Source: Erysipelotrichaceae bacterium UBA6182 (GTDB lineage: Bacteria > Bacillota_I > Bacilli_A > Erysipelotrichales > Erysipelotrichaceae). Taken from it: DNA of 5,078 nucleotides. Of the stretch, positions 1 to 5,078 are shown piece by piece. The notes under the pieces are model-generated. The model did not search any database, was not told where the DNA came from, and saw nothing but the letters and a program-made list of their open reading frames with translations. The stretch lies in NCBI GenBank assembly GCA_002422065.1, contig DITO01000172.1:1568-6645 (forward strand). The letters are read 5' to 3'. The position numbers and the translations under genes are program-made. Within the stretch, counting starts at the first letter, position 1; every line of letters begins with the position of its first letter.

Positions 1-1232
1 CGACCTGAGTTCACTAAGAGTTTAATTAAGAATCTTGTAATAACAATATTCACAATGAGTGTTGTTAAGACGGTAACCATCAACATCGTTGCAAATCCTT
101 TAATCGATCCTGTACCAAATAAGTACATGACCATTGCAGATAAGAACGTCGTGAACTGGCTATCGAAAATTGTCCAGAATGCTAGGCGATGACCTTCATC
201 GACTGCAGTTTCTAAGCGTTTACCAAGATAGATTTGATCCTTGATACGCTCAAATGTTACAACGTTCGCATCAACCGTCATCCCTACCCCTAAGAGTAAT
301 GCCGCAATACCAGGTAAGGTATAAACACCACCCAGTGAGTTATAAAGTGTAAAGACCACAAGAACATAAAGTGCAAGCATGAATGCTGCCACAATTCCTG
401 GGATATGATAAACAATCACCATCGCAAGCATTACAAGTAATACCCCAATAAGACCTGCTACGATTGTCTTCTCAAAAGCTTCAATCCCAAATTCAGCACT
501 TACTGCATTTGAGAAAATCTCAGTCATACGTACTGGAAGTGATCCAGAGTTAATCAAATCAGCAAGCTCACGAGCACTTGCTTCGCTAAATCCACCTTCA
601 ATCACGACGTCACTTCTAAAACCTTGACGTACCGTTGCAGCAGAAATATATTTAGGATTAGGTTTTGAAGCTTCAGCACGATAAGTATCTCCTTCTTCAA
701 AATCTAACCAAATAACCATAAGGTTATTTCCTGTTGATAATTTAGAAATTTTATCGGTGACTTCAAAGAATTTGTCTTTATCTGCAATTCTTAACGAAAC
801 GATAGGTTTACCCGCATCAAAAGATAATGATGCTCCACCTTCTGTTAAAATGGTCGCATCGGCTAGTAGGTTATCATTTACATCTCTAAACTCTAAGTTT
901 ACAGAAGCAGAAATAATACGACGAGCGGCATCTTGATCACTAACACCTGCTAATTGTACACGAATACGATTATCGCCTTCGATAATAATTTGAGGCTCAG
1001 AAACGCCTAAAACGTCAACACGCTTAGATACAGCACGTGCGATTGCGCTCATTGATGGAATGGATGTACTACTATTGAGTGGGGAGACTTCATAAACAAT
1101 CTCAAATCCACCTTGTAAGTCTAATCCTAGCGTCATGTCATTTCTTACACTAGGACCAAGTGTTGCGACAAGTGCAACAATTGCTATTAATGTAGAAAAG
1201 AATAACGTGAGTCTAAATTTTTTAACGTTCAT
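1..1232 (-). CDS. secD: SecD, or SecD half of a SecDF fusion (3' end outside window)
   Basis: This is the membrane subunit of the Sec export machinery that uses the proton gradient to help pull secreted proteins out of the SecYEG channel. The 410 visible residues open with one membrane segment (about 8-26). The family signature LGLDLQGG follows (35-42), then an outer domain of about 210 residues and five hydrophobic segments from about 255 to 402. The TM4 motif GVGMTVDANV (315-324) holds Asp321, the residue type linked to proton movement in the family, and is followed by FERIK. TM5 reads TIFDSQFTT (354-362) where relatives have DAN; FGTGSIKGFA (372-381) is typical. The ATG is set by a good ribosome site and by an ATGA overlap with the upstream small gene. 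The frame is open at the window edge with no stop. Firmicutes often fuse SecD to SecF, and the short outer domain fits that, but the fusion cannot be seen here. Confidence 0.95.
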   Translation of the reverse strand, partial: MNVKKFRLTLFFSTLIAIVALVATLGPSVRNDMTLGLDLQGGFEIVYEVSPLNSSTSIPSMSAIARAVSKRVDVLGVSEPQIIIEGDNRIRVQLAGVSDQDAARRIISASVNLEFRDVNDNLLADATILTEGGASLSFDAGKPIVSLRIADKDKFFEVTDKISKLSTGNNLMVIWLDFEEGDTYRAEASKPNPKYISAATVRQGFRSDVVIEGGFSEASARELADLINSGSLPVRMTEIFSNAVSAEFGIEAFEKTIVAGLIGVLLVMLAMVIVYHIPGIVAAFMLALYVLVVFTLYNSLGGVYTLPGIAALLLGVGMTVDANVVTFERIKDQIYLGKRLETAVDEGHRLAFWTIFDSQFTTFLSAMVMYLFGTGSIKGFATMLMVTVLTTLIVNIVITRFLIKLLVNSG

Positions 1233-1507
1233 ACGTTGCCTCCAAGTAAATCTTCATAGTCAGTTAGGTGAGAATCCACCCCATGTTTGATGGCTTGATG
1301 CATCAAGACTTTCACAACATCTTCAAGTTTTAGCGTAAAGATATCTTTAATCGCTTCATGTAAATGTTGTGGGGGGTTGTGCTTCCATTTAAAAGAACAT
1401 ACAAAAGCCACATCAGATGCACTCACTTGATGAGCACCATCTTCACATAAGGCATTCGCTTTCAATAGAAGAGCGAGCGTAACTCGCTTGTCGTTTATAA
1501 TATTCAT
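1229..1507 (-). CDS. ComN-like small post-transcriptional regulator family protein
   Basis: This is a 92-residue protein with no signal peptide or membrane segment, so it is probably cytoplasmic. The middle stretch KWKHNPPQHLHEAIKDI (40-56), followed by a helical LKLEDVVKVL, resembles from memory the core of Bacillus subtilis ComN (YrzD), a protein of about 100 residues. ComN is known for post-transcriptional control of the comE competence operon, but its molecular activity is poorly understood, and the same role should not be assumed here. Position supports the assignment: B. subtilis comN also lies near secDF. An upstream in-frame GTG at 1549 would add 14 residues but has no ribosome site and lies upstream of the predicted transcription start. 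The ATG at 1507 has GGTGAGG 5 nt before it and is preferred. The stop overlaps secD by ATGA, so the two genes are probably translated together. Two Cys (21, 37) are spaced too simply to suggest a metal site. Confidence 0.72.
   Translation of the reverse strand: MNIINDKRVTLALLLKANALCEDGAHQVSASDVAFVCSFKWKHNPPQHLHEAIKDIFTLKLEDVVKVLMHQAIKHGVDSHLTDYEDLLGGNV
1239..1243 (-). promoter_or_regulatory. Ribosome binding site of secD
   Basis: The minus strand reads TTGGAGG followed by a 6-nt spacer and ATG. The site lies inside the last codons of the ComN-like gene, whose TGA stop (1229-1231) overlaps the secD ATG (1230-1232) as ATGA. This arrangement suggests translational coupling of the two proteins; the coupling is an inference. 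Confidence 0.8.
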
Positions 1508-1512
1508 CTTAA

Positions 1513-1519
1513 CCTCACC
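1513..1519 (-). promoter_or_regulatory. Ribosome binding site that fixes the ComN-like start
   Basis: The minus strand reads GGTGAGG, a 5-nt spacer, then ATG at 1507-1505. The alternative GTG at 1549 has no purine-rich site in front of it, so this site decides in favour of the 92-residue protein. Confidence 0.6.
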
Positions 1520-1531
1520 ACTTGCCTCATT

Positions 1532-1560
1532 ATTATAAATGAAAAACACTCAAATGTGTA
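1532..1560 (-). promoter_or_regulatory. Candidate sigma-A-type promoter for the comN-like/secD pair
   Basis: In the 59-nt gap after murD the minus strand has a perfect -10 box TATAAT (1532-1537). Exactly 17 nt upstream is TACACA (1555-1560), which matches 4 of 6 bases of TTGACA. The spacer is A+T-rich. Transcription would begin near 1525, leaving a leader of about 18 nt that just contains the ribosome site. There is no extended -10 TG. TATAAT can occur by chance in A+T-rich DNA, but its location in the only sizeable gap and the ideal spacing make it credible. It would let export genes be expressed apart from the cell-wall genes. Confidence 0.45.
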
Positions 1561-1566
1561 TCTTTT

Positions 1567-2880
1567 TTACTCTAAGTCGCTTAAGCTTCTTACCAATGCC
1601 TTAAATTGATCTCCACGATCTTCAAAATTCTTAAATTGATCATAACTTGCACATGCTGGACTCAAACAAACAATCTCCCCTTTTTTAGCATTCTTTAAGG
1701 ATACCATCAAAGCTTCCTTCATCGTTTCCACTACGATCGCTTGTGGGAATAGTGCTTTTAGTAAGTGCTTTGTTTGTCCAAACACGACTAATGATTGGAT
1801 GTTATGCGCTTGTTGTAGGAGTGGTTCAAAGGGTAAATGCTTATCATATCCCCCTGCTATAAGATGGATAGGTTGTTTAAATGCAGCTAAAGCGATCATC
1901 GTAGCTTCCACATTGGTTGCCTTTGAATCATTATAGACTTTAACCCCTTTAATCGTCTCCACATATTCAATTCGATGAGCAACACCTTGAAATGAACGTA
2001 ATGCTTTTGATATTCTCATCGGTTCAATCCCTACTTCAATGGCCATGGTCACCGCAACCATAATATTAAATAGATTATGATCACCTACAATGCTTACATC
2101 ATCCTTAGAAAAGATAACACGACCATGCATTAAGATTTTATTACCCATGACCATAATATCTGCATCTTTAGTAAGTGATAAAGTAAGCACTTTACACTTA
2201 AATGAAGAAGGCTTACTTTGCATAATATTCTCATCATCAATATTTAAGATAAAAGTATCATGAGCATCAAGATTATTTACAATTCTCCATTTTGCTTGAT
2301 AATACTTCTCAAGTGATTCAAAGACATCAAGATGATCAGGAGTTAAATTAAGGATGGTTGCTACTTTAGGCTTGAATGTATGAGTATCTAAGAGCTGAAA
2401 AGCTGCAATTTCACATGCTACCATCATTGGGTCATGAGGATGATCCACGACCACTTGAGATAATGGAAGTCCATTGTTACCAGCACTCACACCATACGGT
2501 GTTAGTTCTTTAAAAAGATGTCCTAAGGCTTCAGTAGTCGTTGTTTTTCCATTCGTTCCCGTAATCGCACAGATGGTATATTGAGGTGCAAAGAAAGCAG
2601 CAAATTCGATTTCATTGTAGATAAGTTGTTTACGCTCCAAGGCCTTCACAAAAGGATGAGTATAAGGAATTCCTGGATTCTTAACAATGACATCAAAATC
2701 CATGGATAAAACAGATTCATCAAATCCTTTATCCATAATGGTTAAATGTTCATGAATAAAACTAGGATGAGTGATTTCTGACTCATCCATCAGTACAACC
2801 TCATATCCTTTAGTACACGCTAGTTTTGCAGCTGCAAAGCCACTACGTGCCCCACCAAGAATAAGTGCTTTAAGTGCCAT
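1567..2880 (-). CDS. murD: UDP-N-acetylmuramoylalanine--D-glutamate ligase MurD
   Basis: Cytoplasmic ATP-dependent ligase that adds D-glutamate to UDP-MurNAc-L-alanine, the second amino acid of the peptidoglycan stem. The 437 residues match the usual family length. The positions given here count from the first of two adjacent ATGs (2883), so subtract one for the start chosen. An N-terminal UDP-binding domain starts with LILGGARSG (7-15). The ATP loop is TGTNGKTTTT (108-117) with Lys113. TPDHLD (181-186) carries the metal-binding His, and YYQAKWR (194-200) carries the Lys that is carbamylated in the family. NDSKATN (318-324), IAGGYDKH (342-349) and SPACASYDQFKNFEDRGDQF (408-427) complete the set. 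Residues 158-163 read EIAAFQ rather than the usual ELSSFQ. The second ATG (2880) is chosen because it lies 7 nt after GGAGG, against 4 nt for the first. It directly follows mraY, so it is cotranscribed. Function is secure. Confidence 0.97.
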   Translation of the reverse strand: MALKALILGGARSGFAAAKLACTKGYEVVLMDESEITHPSFIHEHLTIMDKGFDESVLSMDFDVIVKNPGIPYTHPFVKALERKQLIYNEIEFAAFFAPQYTICAITGTNGKTTTTEALGHLFKELTPYGVSAGNNGLPLSQVVVDHPHDPMMVACEIAAFQLLDTHTFKPKVATILNLTPDHLDVFESLEKYYQAKWRIVNNLDAHDTFILNIDDENIMQSKPSSFKCKVLTLSLTKDADIMVMGNKILMHGRVIFSKDDVSIVGDHNLFNIMVAVTMAIEVGIEPMRISKALRSFQGVAHRIEYVETIKGVKVYNDSKATNVEATMIALAAFKQPIHLIAGGYDKHLPFEPLLQQAHNIQSLVVFGQTKHLLKALFPQAIVVETMKEALMVSLKNAKKGEIVCLSPACASYDQFKNFEDRGDQFKALVRSLSDLE

Positions 2881-2883
2881 CAT

Positions 2884-3819
2884 TTATCCTCCTAGCGTAT
2901 ATAAAATTAAACCTGTCACTAAACTTAGTAAACCATAAGCATAAAACATCCAAACAACTTTTTGATCTTTCATTCCTTTTAATACAAAGGCATAATGAAT
3001 TGGAGTGTATGAGAAGACTCTTCGCTTAAACACACGTACTGCGACTTGTTGAATAACGACACATAGGACTTCCACAAGATAAACGGCATACAACACTACA
3101 AAGACTAAGTCTTTGCCTAACACAAGCCCTAGCATGATTAAAACGCCTCCAAGACCATAACTACCGACATCCCCCATAAAGATTTTTGCGGGTGAGATAT
3201 TGAAGCGTAAGAAACCTAAGATTGATCCAAGCATGGCTAGGATAAAGAATAAACTTGTTGCTTGCTCTTGGTAGGCAATGAACGCTAAACCGGCAAACAC
3301 AAACACAGAAAGGCCAGCAGATAAACCATCCATACCATCTGTGATATTGAATGCATTAATGCTTCCTACAATCATAAATACGCGAGCAGGAATAAGTATC
3401 CAAACTGGGAGTGATAATGTGTATGAAAACAGTTGAATTGATGAATTATCGAGGGTAAATACAACAAATGAAATGGCTAATAATGTTTGTAGGATTAAGC
3501 GCATCTTACCAGATAAACCATCGTTTTTTCCTTCTTTAATGATTTTAATGTCATCGACAAGGCCAATGGATGCGAATAGAAGCATATGGATCATAACACT
3601 GATTAAAGATGGATCAAGATTTGGGAATAAGACGAAAACAGTGACGATAACCCCAACAAGTAAAAAGACAACACCACCAAAGATGGGTGTGCGTTCTTTT
3701 TGCTTATACGATTCAATAGCATAGACACTCACATGTTGAGCAATCTGCATTTTCTTTAAAGCTTGAATGAAAAAAGGATAAATCATCCACGTTAAACCTA
3801 ACGCTAGAAAAAATGGCAT
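2884..3819 (-). CDS. mraY: Phospho-N-acetylmuramoyl-pentapeptide transferase MraY
   Basis: Integral membrane enzyme that moves phospho-MurNAc-pentapeptide from UDP onto undecaprenyl phosphate, giving lipid I on the inner face of the membrane. The 311 residues form about ten hydrophobic segments, slightly fewer residues than the roughly 320-360 usual in the family. Recognisable blocks are ERTPIFGG (42-49, usually TPTMGG), GLVDDIK (86-92) with the catalytic-site pair Asp89-Asp90, NAFNITDGMDGL (155-166), and PAKIFMGDVGS (210-220) with Asp217. The final loop KRRVFSYTPIHYAF (265-278) corresponds to the usual PIHHHFE. Only the first His (275) of the three is kept; Tyr276 and Ala277 replace the others. 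A TagO/WecA-type sugar transferase is the alternative, but the position between a division PBP and murD and the PIH context favour MraY. AAGGAG lies 7 nt before the ATG. The gene is 28 nt downstream of the PBP gene, with no room for a terminator. Confidence 0.93.
   Translation of the reverse strand: MPFFLALGLTWMIYPFFIQALKKMQIAQHVSVYAIESYKQKERTPIFGGVVFLLVGVIVTVFVLFPNLDPSLISVMIHMLLFASIGLVDDIKIIKEGKNDGLSGKMRLILQTLLAISFVVFTLDNSSIQLFSYTLSLPVWILIPARVFMIVGSINAFNITDGMDGLSAGLSVFVFAGLAFIAYQEQATSLFFILAMLGSILGFLRFNISPAKIFMGDVGSYGLGGVLIMLGLVLGKDLVFVVLYAVYLVEVLCVVIQQVAVRVFKRRVFSYTPIHYAFVLKGMKDQKVVWMFYAYGLLSLVTGLILYTLGG
2887..2893 (-). promoter_or_regulatory. Ribosome binding site of murD inside the mraY 3' end
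   Basis: The minus strand reads AGGAGGA, then TAA, ATG, ATG. The site itself encodes the final Gly-Gly of MraY, and the TAA is the mraY stop. Ribosomes ending mraY therefore finish on the murD initiation site, which favours coupled translation. The spacing from GGAGG suits the second ATG (7 nt) better than the first (4 nt). Confidence 0.8.
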
Positions 3820-3826
3820 AAAAAAT

Positions 3827-3832
3827 CTCCTT
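3827..3832 (-). promoter_or_regulatory. Ribosome binding site of mraY
   Basis: The minus strand reads AAAGGAGA in the 28-nt gap after the PBP gene. AAGGAG is 7 nt upstream of the mraY ATG at 3819-3817. The rest of this gap is too short and has no hairpin, so mraY is expected to be transcribed with the PBP gene. Confidence 0.75.
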
Positions 3833-3847
3833 TGCGAAATTATTGTA

Positions 3848-5078
3848 TCATGGCTTTAACGCAGTAAGTATGATTTTTTTATCAATTGGATCATTAAATG
3901 GTATGTTTGAGTCAACGATGATTCCCTCACCGATAATCTCTATGTCGAGTGAAGCAAAGCGGGCTAGATGACGAGCTTCATTCACACTCAAACCTATGAC
4001 ATATGGCATCTTCGTGATTGGCCCATTCGTTTGAGCTAAAATAAGTGATGAAGACAGTACTTTAGAGTTTGGGGCGATTGATAAATGAGTAATCTGATTA
4101 CCATCTCCTAAAATGAGTGTTTTAAGTTGGTTTTCTTGGGCAAAAAATTGATATTGAGCAACGCTCTTATTAACAAATGAAGGAATGTGAATCACCGATG
4201 TTTCATTGGATGATTGATCTTCAGTAATATTCATTGAAACTGCTACTTTTCTAAGTAGTGCTTTTTGAGCATCGACGTTTTGATGAGGTTTAACAGCATC
4301 TTTCGCAGTAAAGCCATAATACACAAGATATTGAGGATTATCATAAGGAAGTGCAGCCATGATGGAATAGTAATATTCATCATTAGCATATCCACCTTCA
4401 GCTGATGGTACTTCAGCAGTACCTGTCTTTGCTATAATCTCTGTTTCTGCGATTTGATAATGTCTTCCTGTTCCATCAGTCACGGCACTTCGCAGTAGAT
4501 GTCTCATTTTTTCTGAGGTTGCTTCTGAAAAAACCTTATTGAGTAGTGTTGGTGTGTTGTTATAAAGGACTTCCCCACTTGTTGAATCAACGATTTGCTT
4601 AACAATGGAGGGTTGAATATGTTGTCCTTGATTTAGGATTGATTGATATGCTGAAATCATGTTAAGTGGAGTAATCGTACTTCCTTGTCCAAATCCCATG
4701 GAAATCATTTCAATTGGATATCGATCTAACTTATGACCATCTACACTACGTAGTCCATAGACATTCAGATTCTTAAATAAAGACATTTTATCAAGGGTAC
4801 TAATGTATTCACTTGGCTTTAAGTAGTTAGAAAGTATGATTCCTACCGTTGTATTCAATGATTTATTAAAACTTACATCAAGATTGACAATACCATGATC
4901 AATGTGTGCATAGTTAGTAATCGTTGCATATGCACCAGAACGTGTTGGTAGATACGTTGGTAATCCATTTTCAATCCCCATGTAATAAACTTTACTTTGA
5001 ACTTCTACATTTGGATCATAGCGTCCACTTTCAATAAGTGAAGCCCATAAAAATGACTTCATGACTGAGCCTGGTTCT
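3848..5078 (-). CDS. Class B penicillin-binding protein, PBP2x/FtsI-like, with PASTA domains (5' end outside window)
   Basis: Septal peptidoglycan transpeptidase that crosslinks stem peptides outside the membrane during division; beta-lactams block this type of enzyme. The 409 visible residues are the C-terminal half. The frame runs open to the window edge, and its first residues, EPGSVMK, contain the catalytic SxxK motif (Ser 4, Lys 7 of the visible part). The Met at 5062 is thus inside the active site and is not a start. The second motif is SFN (69-71) and the third KTGTAE (217-222); SMGFGQGSTITPLN (126-139) is also typical of the family. The tail after about residue 295 forms two PASTA domains (about 295-352 and 356-409). 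These match the PBP2x/SpoVD group rather than E. coli FtsI. The N-terminal membrane anchor and dimerisation region are missing only because of the window. It heads the visible pbp-mraY-murD operon. A sporulation role of SpoVD type cannot be excluded from this part alone. Confidence 0.93.
   Translation of the reverse strand, partial: EPGSVMKSFLWASLIESGRYDPNVEVQSKVYYMGIENGLPTYLPTRSGAYATITNYAHIDHGIVNLDVSFNKSLNTTVGIILSNYLKPSEYISTLDKMSLFKNLNVYGLRSVDGHKLDRYPIEMISMGFGQGSTITPLNMISAYQSILNQGQHIQPSIVKQIVDSTSGEVLYNNTPTLLNKVFSEATSEKMRHLLRSAVTDGTGRHYQIAETEIIAKTGTAEVPSAEGGYANDEYYYSIMAALPYDNPQYLVYYGFTAKDAVKPHQNVDAQKALLRKVAVSMNITEDQSSNETSVIHIPSFVNKSVAQYQFFAQENQLKTLILGDGNQITHLSIAPNSKVLSSSLILAQTNGPITKMPYVIGLSVNEARHLARFASLDIEIIGEGIIVDSNIPFNDPIDKKIILTALKP

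Noticed and set aside
1229..1549. Longer 106-residue version of the ComN-like protein starting at GTG 1549
   Set aside because: There is no ribosome site before the GTG, the extra 14 residues look like translated leader, and the ATG at 1507 has a well-spaced GGTGAGG.
1541..1563. Possible terminator after murD: ACAC, 6-nt loop, GTGT, then T-run on the minus strand
   Set aside because: The stem is only 4 bp with no G+C-rich core, and it overlaps the -35 region of the candidate promoter. It is too weak to call an intrinsic terminator.
3473..3724. Plus-strand open frame of 83 codons inside mraY
   Set aside because: It lies wholly antisense to a well-supported mraY, has no recognisable motif, and its composition is what the complement of a membrane protein gene would give.
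3848..5062. Reading the PBP as a complete 404-residue protein starting at Met 5062
   Set aside because: That Met is the third residue of the catalytic SVMK motif, and the frame stays open upstream as EPGS to the window edge, so the gene is cut by the window rather than starting there.
1..5078. Mobile elements, CRISPR arrays, structured RNAs, riboswitches or phage genes
   Set aside because: Coding sequence fills nearly the whole window, all of it assignable to housekeeping families. The gaps are 59, 28 and 3 nt or less, and I saw no direct or inverted repeats of note.

Overview
The window is a compact run of five genes, all on the minus strand, with essentially no non-coding space. It reads like a chromosomal housekeeping region of a low-G+C Gram-positive bacterium (Firmicutes/Bacillota). 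The reasons are an A+T-rich sequence, strong GGAGG-type ribosome binding sites, a division transpeptidase with two C-terminal PASTA domains, and a ComN-like small protein directly before secD/secDF, as in Bacillus relatives. A lineage such as Erysipelotrichia would fit the divergent residues, but that is a guess. I see no phage, insertion sequence, CRISPR array, tRNA or rRNA.

In transcription order (high to low coordinates), the first part is a peptidoglycan block. It starts with the C-terminal transpeptidase and PASTA part of a PBP2x/FtsI-like class B penicillin-binding protein (3848-5078, start outside the window). MraY (2884-3819) follows, then MurD (1567-2880). MurD adds D-glutamate to UDP-MurNAc-L-Ala in the cytoplasm, MraY loads the finished muropeptide onto undecaprenyl phosphate to give lipid I, and the PBP crosslinks the polymer at the septum. 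Gaps of 28 and 3 nt and a murD ribosome site inside the end of mraY indicate one operon.

The second part is a 92-residue ComN-like protein (1229-1507) joined by an ATGA stop/start overlap to the first 410 codons of SecD or a SecDF fusion (1-1232, end outside the window). The 59-nt gap between murD and the small gene carries a plausible sigma-A-type promoter and only a very weak hairpin. The second pair may therefore have its own promoter as well as read-through from the cell-wall genes.

The most notable points are the joining of a dcw-type block to a comN-secD pair where ftsW/murG would often follow, and departures from family consensus in MraY (the HHH motif), MurD (the SSFQ segment) and SecD (the DAN motif in TM5). 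I found no convincing new biological system.
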